Shown here: positions 30,025 to 39,106 of the stretch, in pieces
Layout: each line of letters begins with the position of its first letter
Position numbering within the stretch: the first letter of the stretch is position 1
DNA from: Gracilaria caudata
Lineage: Eukaryota > Rhodophyta > Florideophyceae > Gracilariales > Gracilariaceae
Assembly (NCBI GenBank): GCA_030374735.1
Contig: JASCIV010000066.1
Span: 1 to 55,646 of the forward strand
Direction: 5' to 3'
DNA: 55,646 nucleotides
The notes under the pieces: generated by a model
Seen by the model: the letters and a program-made list of their open reading frames with translations, nothing else
Database searches by the model: none
Told to the model about the DNA's origin: nothing
Made by a program: the position numbers and the translations under genes

Positions 30025-33000
30025 CTACCATTCAAGTTCAAACCTTTGGAGCCTTTCTGTTGCGAAGTCTAAGTCCTTCTGAGCCTTTCTTCTACGATAA
30101 AAGATAGGGCAGTCCCCATTGCTGCACAGTACATCGTGGCAGATTTCACCCATGCAACGTTGACACTCGGTCCACAACGAAGCGTATACCTTTTCCAAGT
30201 CAACCACACTGTTCAGATGCTTCGAGTATATTTCAGCTTCCTTAGGCACGCAATACTGGCATATGGCTCCTTCAGTTATAGGAGACCTACAACCCAAGCA
30301 ACTTAATCGCACTTTTGCGAATTTCATCAAGGCCCCTTTCTTCGAAGTAACAACAGAAACAGATCTCGTGTGTTCGCCGGAAAACAACGAGGAAACCTTG
30401 CTTCCCATCACAGGTTCAAATATTCGCTCCAATGGTTTTCTGAGCATATTCTCCAGATAGTACTTGTTATCGATGGGTACGTTGTTCTCTAGTACATAAA
30501 GGGGGTCTTCAGCTCTAGAATACGCAGGTTCGTTCTTGGAACCGTGGGTGATGACATACGGCACACGGTCTCCTAGAGACGGTGCTGTGCCAGGATCCCG
30601 TTTCTTCATCTTCTCCGCTAATGTCACGTGGGCTTGTTTGGCTTCATAGTCGGTCTTGGTCAAGGCCTTTGAAACGACCAACAGGGAGATGTCAATTTTG
30701 TTTTGTAGAAGATCGGAGATGGTTTGTTTAACCATTTCTATGGCTCTCTGAAGATCTTGCTTCTTCAGCAAAAGTTCGAGGGAAGTAGAGATAACATTGG
30801 CGACAAGTCGACAGTTATCTCGGCGAACCGCTTCTACCCCCTTGCAATCCATTTTGTCAAAGGACTTCGTATTTGTCCAGAGCAAACCCGCATATCGCTT
30901 CTTGCTGATGAGCAGGTATGGATAGTAGCACTTCTCGAATTCTAGTTTGACGGGGCTGGGGAAAACCTGAGATATGGCTTCAGCGGCTTCCTCTCCCAGA
31001 CGCATGCTTTCCTCCAGAGATTTCGAATCCCCAAACTTGATCATTACGGAATCGGTATCGCCGTATATTACCGTCGCCTCCTTGTACCGTTTCTCAACTT
31101 CTGCTTTCGTGCTTTCAATCATCTGACGTCCATAGGCCGTAGTCGAAGCAGAGATATCCATGCATGGAAGCTTTCCAACAGAGGCCCCCGTGAAACCGTA
31201 CACTGCATTTGCCGAAATCTTAAGAGCCAGTTGGCGTCCATTCAAGACAGACTTCAAAAAGGGATCCTTTGCCTCCTTCAGATCTTTCTTCGCCTTCTTT
31301 CTCGCTGCAAGAAGTTCTTCCAAAATTTTTGTGAGGATTCCTTTCTTCACCGTCTTCTTCACAAAATGAGAACCACTCGGGCTTGTCGTATAGTCTTCAG
31401 ATTTCATGCGGTTTAACTGCTGCGGCCGAATCAATGTACTATAGCATAAGTTATGAGCCATAATAATCGAGGGATACAGGGAGGCGAAATCAAGTGTAGC
31501 AATGGGATCTCGGTAATAACCCTTTTGCGGTTCGATAACTGTTGCCCCTTCAAACTGTGGCCCATCTCCAGAGCCGGCTTCTCCCATCTGTCTCTTCAGG
31601 TCTGGTATGAGAAGATCCACAGCATGACTTTTTCGGTGCAGCAAGCTTACGACCTTGATCATATGCCCACGAGAAACGAGCCAGCCCAATGGGATTCCTG
31701 TCACGCGTGCCATTTCCATATAGTTTGTCAGCGCCATTAGCTTGTCCATCAGCTTTATCGGGAGCAAAGCATCCTTGAGGCAGTATACCGCCAGCCTTCT
31801 TCTCGTCTGCTCGTCTCCGTTCTGCAGATCAGAAATGATGCTATAGTGGACGTCTTCCTTTTGTTGCCCTAAAAACTCAGCAGATACTGAGTTCAGTGAG
31901 TATGATCTCAACCTGTACTCCCTAGTGATTAGTTGCAGCATGTCAAAAATAGCACGGCCATGCAAGGAGAACGATCTCGACTCGTGTGTCCCAAATGCAG
32001 AAGAGCTCATTCTCGTTTTTCTCATGGTGGTCCTTGCTCTTCGAAGACGTCCCAGATATGGAAAGTCATTGACCTTTAGCTCCTTTGCACGGTCTAAGAG
32101 ATACGGGAGATCGAAGTTGACAATATTGTATCCTGTAAGGATATCAGGGTCTGCGACGCGTACAAATTCCCTCCAGGCGGACAACATCGACTTCTCGTCA
32201 TCATACGACAGTACATCAGCTCCAACGATTGAAGCACAGCTCTTAAGCGTGAACACAACCTGAGCGATTGGTTTGGGCTGACCGTGGTCCCAAACGTAAT
32301 TGGCAATTTGAATGACGCTATCGTGCTCAGGTTCAGGGAAGATTCCCTTCCGACCGGCGCATTCAATATCGAAGGAGAGGCGACGCAGAGGGGCTGTGGC
32401 CAGCCATTTTCCCTCTGGCTTGTGAGATTGTATATGCTCAGCACGCACGTCAATTTCAATCTGAAGACGTGACTCGCAATCATCTTTGGAGAGCACCTTG
32501 TACTTCTTCGCTGGCACAGTAAGCCATGAGCAACCCACAAGATCTGTTTCTATCATAAATCGTAGTGCGTAGTCCAAGGTAGATTCAAAGGTTAGTAGCT
32601 CTGGAAGCGGTTTAGAACCCTCCTTTGATTCTACTTTGAGTCCTCCAGATTGTAACTTCGATGCGGTTTCCTTTATATATCGAGGATGAAGCACTGTGAT
32701 TTTGAAGAAGTGCATCTCCGGGTCGCCCGGGACAAAGTACATGATGTTGCGCTTTGTCACAACCTGCACATCAGTAACAATGTCCTGCTTCAGACCCTCA
32801 TGACTTCCCTTCAGAGATTTATTTAGTGCATTCTGGAGACAGGATGCATCAACGCCCGAAAGTACGGGTGCATAAAAGTAGTGATAAAAGTGATGCACCC
32901 TTAGAAGGACGCTGTTTCCTTTCTCGGTGACACCAAACAGGCGCAGTATTGCAGAGCCATTTGTTCCTACGGCATGGTCGTCCGACACATCAACTTGCAT

Positions 33001-33396
33001 AACCAATAACGGATCTGTGTCCGGGTTGAGCGCGGGGGCTGGTGGCCTTCGCCATTCATCTCGAACTTTGACGGTGGACGTGGATGAAGTGTGCTGCATT
33101 GTGCGCTCAGACGGCTTCAAGAAGTCGGATGCAGAGATGTCGAGGCGAGCACTGCATTGTGTGCACGCAGCTTTTCTCAAGGTTGATGCATGCACTTGGC
33201 AAAGAAGAAGGCGAGCCGTCAATCTGCAGAGTTTGCTTTCTGCCGACAGTGTGATTTTGGCGCCAAATAGATGCGCGACGGAGTTTGACTCAGAAGTCGA
33301 GATTGGCTCAGACCGTCTTAGCCCGGGGTCTGAGCCAATCATGACATTTTTTTTTTTTGGTTCTGCGAAGGGAAGATTTTGAGGGTCGAAGACCAT
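30025..33396 (-). CDS. POLD1: DNA polymerase delta catalytic subunit
   Basis: 1123 aa from the ATG at 33396, near the usual 1090-1110. Family B replicative polymerase of the lagging strand. The conserved part begins WRRPPAPALNPDTDP, equivalent to human WLRPTPPALDPQTEP. Proofreading exonuclease motifs: LSFDIE (about 340), YNIVNFDLPYL and YCLKDA. Polymerase motifs: DFASLYPSI (motif A, about 636), KISANAVYGFTG (motif B) and YGDTDS (motif C, about 776). Two C-terminal Cys clusters: CysA (CLGCR...CQYC) and CysB (CQRCMGE...CSNGDCP), the latter binding an iron-sulphur cluster and the B subunit. The first 100 residues are not conserved and include a 12-A run and a 14-bp inverted repeat, so the true start could be the ATG at 33099. 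Confidence 0.96.
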   Translation of the reverse strand: MVFDPQNLPFAEPKKKNVMIGSDPGLRRSEPISTSESNSVAHLFGAKITLSAESKLCRLTARLLLCQVHASTLRKAACTQCSARLDISASDFLKPSERTMQHTSSTSTVKVRDEWRRPPAPALNPDTDPLLVMQVDVSDDHAVGTNGSAILRLFGVTEKGNSVLLRVHHFYHYFYAPVLSGVDASCLQNALNKSLKGSHEGLKQDIVTDVQVVTKRNIMYFVPGDPEMHFFKITVLHPRYIKETASKLQSGGLKVESKEGSKPLPELLTFESTLDYALRFMIETDLVGCSWLTVPAKKYKVLSKDDCESRLQIEIDVRAEHIQSHKPEGKWLATAPLRRLSFDIECAGRKGIFPEPEHDSVIQIANYVWDHGQPKPIAQVVFTLKSCASIVGADVLSYDDEKSMLSAWREFVRVADPDILTGYNIVNFDLPYLLDRAKELKVNDFPYLGRLRRARTTMRKTRMSSSAFGTHESRSFSLHGRAIFDMLQLITREYRLRSYSLNSVSAEFLGQQKEDVHYSIISDLQNGDEQTRRRLAVYCLKDALLPIKLMDKLMALTNYMEMARVTGIPLGWLVSRGHMIKVVSLLHRKSHAVDLLIPDLKRQMGEAGSGDGPQFEGATVIEPQKGYYRDPIATLDFASLYPSIIMAHNLCYSTLIRPQQLNRMKSEDYTTSPSGSHFVKKTVKKGILTKILEELLAARKKAKKDLKEAKDPFLKSVLNGRQLALKISANAVYGFTGASVGKLPCMDISASTTAYGRQMIESTKAEVEKRYKEATVIYGDTDSVMIKFGDSKSLEESMRLGEEAAEAISQVFPSPVKLEFEKCYYPYLLISKKRYAGLLWTNTKSFDKMDCKGVEAVRRDNCRLVANVISTSLELLLKKQDLQRAIEMVKQTISDLLQNKIDISLLVVSKALTKTDYEAKQAHVTLAEKMKKRDPGTAPSLGDRVPYVITHGSKNEPAYSRAEDPLYVLENNVPIDNKYYLENMLRKPLERIFEPVMGSKVSSLFSGEHTRSVSVVTSKKGALMKFAKVRLSCLGCRSPITEGAICQYCVPKEAEIYSKHLNSVVDLEKVYASLWTECQRCMGEICHDVLCSNGDCPIFYRRRKAQKDLDFATERLQRFELEW
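33301..33340. repeat. 14-bp perfect inverted repeat beside a 12-T run
   Basis: Arms 33301-33314 (GATTGGCTCAGACC) and 33327-33340 pair perfectly around a 12-nt loop; a run of 12 T follows at 33347-33358. It lies in the unconserved N-terminal extension of POLD1 and would read as a leader hairpin if translation starts at 33099. Confidence 0.85.
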
Positions 33397-33830
33397 GATG
33401 ACGTGGTCCTCTCTTTCTTGGGTGCAGGACAAAGGCACCTGTAGTCGCTACCTGTGGATACCTCAACTTCGGGAGCGTTTCTGTTCTACAAAGCGCTCCC
33501 TCACTACTCTGTAGTTTCAATCAGCAGTCTTTGGTGCCATTTCCTATTAATTTGCCCAAGTGTGAACCCTCAACGATCCTGAGGATGCGGTAGGAACATT
33601 CGTCTCGACGCAGTTATTGAACACCGGAGGACACAATAATCAGCCGTTTAGCACTCCAAGACTACTATCATGATGATCAATCATGATGATGATGATTACC
33701 TTGCCCAACAGGTACAGGACAACTGCACCTTCCGCATCTTTAGAACGGTGATCTCAAGTAACAATGGAATCGAACATGCAGCAAGCAGTCCTCTAATACC
33801 TCAACTCTAACATTTTAACTGTGCTAAACT

Positions 33831-34040
33831 ATGTCACTTTCTTTCGCGATGCCTAAAAAGAACGGCGTCCAGACGAATGGTGCCTCCGCTCATGGAATAC
33901 GTCAAGGTTTGCGTGTAGATGAGATTATAAGAAAATGGTTTGATAGAGTGTTGGTCTTCCTAATGAGAGAACTTTTCTTTGAACAGAAACGTTCTATTCT
34001 AGGTCTCTTCTTCTTCTTCACTGTGGAAGCTGTGCTCTAA
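33831..34040 (+). mobile_element. retroelement C-terminal relic 3
   Basis: A 69-codon frame whose middle reads GIRQGLRVDEIIRKWFDRVLVFLMRELFFEQKRS, closely matching relics 1 and 4. The final codons contain a stem-loop (33969-33994: GAACTTTTCT, loop TTGAAC, AGAAACGTTC; one mismatch). It then runs into a TTC tract instead of the usual terminal Asn-stop. Confidence 0.5.
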
Positions 34041-34483
34041 ATCCTAACACAACTGAGAAGTAATACAGGTATTTCTCTCTCCGTAAAAAGGCCAGAATTC
34101 GATGTGGCGCTTCCACTATTTGCTCTCTGAGCGACTGCTGTCGGTATTCTCGGTGACCGCGAATGCTTCACGTCGACTTGCGGTTGTCAATGGACAACGA
34201 AAGAAAACAAGCTCGCAATCTGTTTTAACCCCCATCGCACACTCGCAACGCAACATATTGTTCTCTAGGCAGCTTGCCACCGGGTGGAGCTTATGATATG
34301 CTTCGTCATCATTAGGCTGGCATACATACAAAAGAGAAATAGAGATGATGCTCGTAAATACAGATATTCGCCAGTGATAGAGCTCTATAGTTTCGGAGTG
34401 AAGCGATGGGCTAACATGAATTCCCGTCGACTTTGCAGAAGTGAAAAGATGATTATCAGCTCTTTGTAGATTGGAAACCGCTG

Positions 34484-34832
34484 TTGAAATCCGTACCAGC
34501 TTATATTGGAAACAGGGTATCTCTTAGACAAGCAGAAGTAGCTCTTTCTCAGATTTCCGTGGGCCACACTCCGTCTCTCCATCAACTTGGGTCGCATTTG
34601 TCAGGGAAGAGACTTTTGTGCAGATGTTGCCCTGGTGTGCTGAATGACGTAGAGCATTTTCTTTTACGTTGTCCGTCGGACTTTGTCCCGGAGAATATGT
34701 TTCCCGCCCTCTCCAGATCGTCGAGGATTGACAGTTGCAGAAGTCGTCAGAAAATGGCCAGAAAGAGTGTTGGTTTACTTAGTAAGGGAGCGTTTCTTTG
34801 AACAGAGACGCTCTGCAGTAAGTAGTAATTAG
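34484..34832 (+). mobile_element. LINE-type C-terminal relic 4 (one frameshift)
   Basis: The longest relic. It reads ALSQISVGHTPSLHQLG, then LLCRCCPGVLNDVEHFLLRC, which fits the C-x2-C-x8-H-x4-C knuckle at the C-terminus of many non-LTR reverse transcriptases. About 34700-34715 the frame shifts, then continues RRGLTVAEVVRKWPERVLVYLVRERFFEQRRSAVSSN-stop. Stem-loop at 34788-34813 (GAGCGTTTCT, loop TTGAAC, AGAGACGCTC). No reverse transcriptase core remains nearby, so it is a dead 5'-truncated fragment. Confidence 0.55.
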
Positions 34833-35125
34833 CGGTTTGGGGATGCTGCAGAGCGCGACGCCCGGCTTCTGACGGAAGGGGGCGCCTGGTGGTGAACCCA
34901 TTGCAAACCTTGACCACGGTGGTATTTACAAGTCATTAAGAGGCTTTACTACGGCACATTACAAGATGGGCGAATACTTTTGGACCACCATCATGATGAA
35001 TCTACGTGTACTAGGCTGTCAATCCGTCATTTACAAACGCGTTCCACAAATCCGCGCATTTCGCAAGCCACCTGTGCGGCCTCATATTGTAGCCCGAAGA
35101 TGTCGACGCAATGTCCTTTGAGACT

Positions 35126-36754
35126 CTATGTGTTTCCCTGGATCCATTCTATCAGCTCAGCCATGATGTCGACATCTGGCTGTTGACCGCTTCGGTTACG
35201 TTTTTGAGGAAACGGTTTAACACTACTCACACCCACCTGTTCTGCTTGCGACGAAGCTGTTACGAATGTAATCGGTGTGGCAGGCACTCCTTCTTCTTCA
35301 GGCTCCACTGAGGGAAGTAAATCCCCTTCTTCGTCCGCACCCTCTTCAAGAAATGGTTCGCCAGATTCAAAAGGCTCCATTGTCTCCTCTGGTGACGAGT
35401 CGAACGATTCGACCACAATTTGTAGGGCAGGCGTTTTGTGAGCACCGGAGCGACGAAGATTTGCAGGACAGCCAACTTCCATGAGCGGCATAAGGAAGGC
35501 AGCCACATCAGCGGTTCTAGTGAGAAGCATCTCATACAAAGAGTCGCGCACGGTACCCGGAACGGTTTGCATATCCAAGTTCTCAGCGAGAACAAGAGCG
35601 GAAAGCCCTGCAACATGAGGCGTAGCCATAGATGTTCCGTTCATCGCTTCATATTCTGAGCGTGAGCCAATGCCCGCGCTCACAATCTCATGACCAGGAG
35701 CGATGAACTCCACGCAAGGACCGATGTTGCTGTCCATTTCCAGCGTATCGTGCTTGGTACTTGCTGCGACTGTGAACGCCTGTTTCGCCTTTGAGGGACT
35801 GAAAAAGCAAGAGTTCACAGCAGAATTGCCAGCAGAAACGACGAAAATGATTCCGCGAGCGGACGATGAGTAAACAATCTCATCAAGAGGTGTTGTCGTG
35901 AAGCCAGTTATGGCAGAGTAACTCAAATTCACTACGAATGGCACAGAGGTATTCTTAGCCTTCTCCTCTAGGATGTACTCGACTGCAGCGATTGTATCTG
36001 TGGCTATTCCGTTACCATGATGGTCAAACGCTTTGATGCAGGTGACAGCTGCGTCCTTAGCAATGCCAACGTTAGCTCCGCCGACGATAGCGGCAATATG
36101 GGTTCCGTGACCATTGTCATCTTTTCCATTCGCAAACTTGCTTCCAGGCGCCTTCCTCGTCGTGATATCGAGATTTACGAATTCATCATGGTCCACACGG
36201 CACCCAGTATCAATGACAAATACACGAGCCCCCTTTCCCTTTTTTGGGTAGCACGAATAGTCAGGGGGGAGTCGGTCAAGGTCAGCATCTTCCTCATCAA
36301 TGCGGTCCAAACCCCAGTTGTACGGCGAGAACCCCTCGGGTACTATTTCTTTCGAAGCAGGAAGAAACATGGGTGTATCAGGACCAGTCGTTCCGGTCTC
36401 TTCCGCGTTAGAATCAGTCGGAGCTGTGGTGAGAATAACATCTTGACTTGAATACATCACCCCGTCAATTTGCTGAAGTTTATCGTTCACGCGCATTGCC
36501 ACAGCATCACTGCGAACGACATTACAACGAACGGTGATCATACCCAAATTCACATTGTGTCGAAGTATCTTGCATCGAGCCGGTTTTCCTTCAAAGGTCA
36601 AATCAACGATATCCTTCTTGACGCCCTCGACGCACGTCTTGTCACACTCACTTTCTGGTTTGAGCGAAACTATGAAACGCTTGCGAACATATCCTTTTGA
36701 AACAGCGAGGGCGACTCCAAAAAGCGCCGCGAAAAGCAAAGCCAGAATCCGCAT
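35126..36754 (-). CDS. secreted subtilisin-like serine protease (S8)
   Basis: 542 aa with a clear signal peptide (about 1-18, MRILALLFAALFGVALA). Residues about 24-110 form an I9-type inhibitor propeptide. The catalytic domain (about 145-440) has Asp182 (VIDTGC), His216 (DDNGHGTH), oxyanion Asn310 (VVSAGN) and Ser375 (NGTSMATPHVAG), all in proteinase K-like context, so it should be active after propeptide removal. A 90-residue acidic, disordered C-terminal tail (Glu/Pro/Ser-rich) follows and is unusual for a fungal-type proteinase K. No transmembrane segment or GPI signal is seen, so secretion or vacuolar delivery is expected. Substrate is unknown. Confidence 0.93.
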   Translation of the reverse strand: MRILALLFAALFGVALAVSKGYVRKRFIVSLKPESECDKTCVEGVKKDIVDLTFEGKPARCKILRHNVNLGMITVRCNVVRSDAVAMRVNDKLQQIDGVMYSSQDVILTTAPTDSNAEETGTTGPDTPMFLPASKEIVPEGFSPYNWGLDRIDEEDADLDRLPPDYSCYPKKGKGARVFVIDTGCRVDHDEFVNLDITTRKAPGSKFANGKDDNGHGTHIAAIVGGANVGIAKDAAVTCIKAFDHHGNGIATDTIAAVEYILEEKAKNTSVPFVVNLSYSAITGFTTTPLDEIVYSSSARGIIFVVSAGNSAVNSCFFSPSKAKQAFTVAASTKHDTLEMDSNIGPCVEFIAPGHEIVSAGIGSRSEYEAMNGTSMATPHVAGLSALVLAENLDMQTVPGTVRDSLYEMLLTRTADVAAFLMPLMEVGCPANLRRSGAHKTPALQIVVESFDSSPEETMEPFESGEPFLEEGADEEGDLLPSVEPEEEGVPATPITFVTASSQAEQVGVSSVKPFPQKRNRSGQQPDVDIMAELIEWIQGNT

Positions 36755-37360
36755 AATGCGGTAGCTGGCGAGAAGAGCTACTGCGGGGTGGGATGCATTG
36801 AAGATTATGTTGGTGTTGTTCTCTCGTAGACTCCATAACGCTTACAAGCATTACGTAGACTGCTAGGCCCTCGTCTGATGTGAATACTCGGGACCATCCT
36901 TCAGAGATTGCCACTACTAGGCCGTTGAGTCATAAACCAAGTTACATCGTGGAGTCATGACATTGTTTGTAAATTCATGGAGGAGCATTTTCGATGAAAA
37001 GGTCCAGCGCAACTCTTGTGAATGGGACGTACATGACATCACGACGGGCCCAGTGCAGGAGAATGTCGGTTCAAAATTCATCAGCAATGGCAGCCTTCTC
37101 TACGTCCACGCTTCTTGTGTAGATACAAGGTCTAGTGATAACACCCATAAACGTCAAAAATAATTCCTCCCCCGTAGGATTATGTGGGGATTCTTGTCCT
37201 TGAACTGGGGCACGAGCTTCAGGTGTTTTCGTTGGGTTTGTAAGTTGGGCCGACATGAGTACGATGACAATAATTACGTACAAGGTCACAGAATAATCCA
37301 CAGCATGATAATCCATGACACAGAAGTACGTCAAGCATACTTTACAGCCCTTCTAACCTC
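36755..37360. other. spacer between protease promoter and MYND gene 3' end
   Basis: Upstream of the protease gene and downstream of the MYND-type gene, both on the minus strand. Nothing recognisable. Confidence 0.5.
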
Positions 37361-37936
37361 TCAAAATAGGTCAGGGTCGGGGGCTAACCCGATGCGTTTC
37401 AAGATCTTCTTCCTCTGCAGTGCAGGACAATCACGGGCATGAGCCTTGCTATGCTCTTTTCGACACTTTGCAGAGTGAAAGAGCCTATCACATCCGTGAA
37501 TGCACGTCACTTTTTGCGTCTGCGAACTCTCACTGGATTTTGCCGGGATCGAAAACAAGGTTCCACAAACACAGGTTTCCTGCCTCGAACTATCCTCTGT
37601 CGTTTCACATGCCATGGGATTCGAGCTCACAGGTGTAAAAACGTGAACAGTACTGCCTGAGTTATTCTGATGGGAGCGATCCTCGTTGATCAACGAAGAA
37701 GACGCACTTTCCAGACCTGATGCACGATGCGACTGTGCCGAAAATTTGGACAGTTCTTGTAGCCATGGTTCGCTTACGTTCCCGGGCAGAGATGATTTGA
37801 GGAGGTTCGAGGTGGCATGGATTGCGTTGCGGAGAACATGGTCCAGTTCAGGAGAGGAGTCGTGGGCGGCTTGCTGCACATGCGTGCTGAGCTTCTCTAG
37901 GATTGCAACGATTTCGAGATCCTCGGGAGAGGACAT
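37361..37936 (-). CDS. MYND-type zinc-finger protein
   Basis: 191 aa, ATG start. The N-terminal 110 residues are helical to disordered. The C-terminus has a zinc-binding pattern: Cys122, Cys124, Cys145, Cys149, Cys158, His162, His166 and Cys170, with the segment RLFHSAKCRKEHSKAHARDC matching the MYND signature 'YCS..CQ..HW..H...C' with Phe-His in place of Tyr-Cys. MYND fingers bind proline-rich peptides in transcriptional or assembly factors. The first cysteine pair is spaced C-x-C rather than C-x2-C and there is a Ser-rich insert before the second pair, so it is a divergent member. Partner is unknown. Confidence 0.65.
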   Translation of the reverse strand: MSSPEDLEIVAILEKLSTHVQQAAHDSSPELDHVLRNAIHATSNLLKSSLPGNVSEPWLQELSKFSAQSHRASGLESASSSLINEDRSHQNNSGSTVHVFTPVSSNPMACETTEDSSRQETCVCGTLFSIPAKSSESSQTQKVTCIHGCDRLFHSAKCRKEHSKAHARDCPALQRKKILKRIGLAPDPDLF

Positions 37937-38142
37937 AGCGAATGTCAGTGGGCTGAAAGTGAGCTGAACGGTGTTATGCGAGCGGCAGATTGTCCTTTGC
38001 TAACTTTAGCGTAACTGAACGAGCGCCGCGCACCGTACACGAGGCAAGAGGCAGTGCCCAATTCTTCTCAGCGGGCACTATGTGTACGGTGGTACGGCGG
38101 TAGTCGCGGCTTGCGCAGATCCGTGAAGAATCAAAAACGAAA

Positions 38143-38160
38143 CCTGGAGTAGATACCAGG
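38143..38160. repeat. CCTGG...CCAGG stem-loop, copy 1
   Basis: CCTGG and CCAGG pair around AGTAGATA. The flanks CGAAACCTGGAGT and ATACCAGGG recur at 38541-38564, indicating a short duplicated element. Confidence 0.5.
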
Positions 38161-38540
38161 GAGCGGTGGCTACGCGGTTGCCAAATGCGTAGATCTCTTA
38201 CCTGTCGAAGGCGGCAAGGGGCAAGCTCAAACGCGATCCGCTTTGGCTAGCTGAAGTGCGGGCGTCGTGCGCTGCTGCCGCTCTTCTCAAAATGGGTGCC
38301 AGGGTTGTTCAAGAGTTTATTTAAAGTGCGAGGCCCTGGGGACTCGACTTCAGCAATAAATCTAGGATACTGGTCGAAGAGTACCATCTACCTCTATATT
38401 TCCCACAACAAACCCGAGTCACACGGTGTACCATGAAGTCCCAAAGCCCATAGAAAGTGCAGAAGTCCACACATTCAACCCTGTAACGCACGCAGAACAA
38501 GAACAAAAGAATGAATTGGGGGAGAGGTGCTCTGCGAAAA

Positions 38541-38564
38541 CCTGGAGTCTAGTGCAATACCAGG
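38541..38564. repeat. CCTGG...CCAGG stem-loop, copy 2
   Basis: Same arms and flanks as the copy at 38143 with a longer loop (14 nt). Confidence 0.5.
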
Positions 38565-38640
38565 GCAAAGCGCGGCATACAAGTCGCAGCAAGCTGACGA
38601 CATCTGTAGCCCCTCGAGAAAAATCGTTGTAACAAAGATA

Positions 38641-38660
38641 GCGGTTCCATGTGGAACCGC
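38641..38660. repeat. 20-nt near-palindrome
   Basis: GCGGTTCCA and TGGAACCGC are perfect 9-bp arms around two bases. It could be a dimeric protein-binding site or a tight hairpin in the GatA upstream region. Confidence 0.75.
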
Positions 38661-39106
38661 ATCTAGCTGTTACACTAGATAAAACAGATACTACACTTAA
38701 TCAAGGCTTTCACCAAGACAGTTGGGGAGGGAGACGCGAGAGGACAGTTCGGAGACGAGGGTTGCTTTTTATACTGCCGCGGGAGACTTCGGCGGCGGAC
38801 GACGACAGCGCAGCCCCGACAGCCCACAGGTCCAACGAATACACGTGTACACGGTAGCCGATTGGACAACAAAGGCCTGCGCGCTCCGCCTTCAGCAACT
38901 GCACCGGTGCCGAATGACCTGTGATCACACCGTGATCCCTCAACACGCCACGAACGATGCATTCGTTTCTATCAACGGTGTGAACTGCAAATGAGCACAC
39001 ACACTCTCTCTCTCTTTTACGGCTTGAGATAACCTCCTTCTCGCCGCAGAGCAGGGTCCGCAGCATATTCGCATAGTACAATTTCTCTCCGTCACCGTAG
39101 CGTTCT

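Larger units (their letters stand above)
33397..35125. other. retroelement-rich spacer
   Basis: No gene. Holds two relics of the retroelement found at 12254, ATC/ATG-rich simple repeats near 33670-33700, a TTC tract near 34005, and the motif CTTGCCACCGGGTGG near 34268 that also occurs near 12560 (CTTGCCACCAGGTGG). Confidence 0.5.
37937..39106. promoter_or_regulatory. divergent intergenic region upstream of GatA
   Basis: 1.2 kb between divergent starts (37936 minus, 39107 plus). It carries a G-box CACGTG at 38842-38847 and ATTGG at 38861-38865, two related short stem-loops (38143-38160 and 38541-38564), a 20-nt near-palindrome at 38641-38660 and a CT-rich run near 39000. I see no convincing RNA gene in it. 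Confidence 0.5.

Noticed and set aside
38190..38260. U1 snRNA-like CTTACCTG
   Set aside because: Only the 8-nt 5'-splice-site complement matches; no U1A loop (ATTGCACTCC) or Sm site in order.
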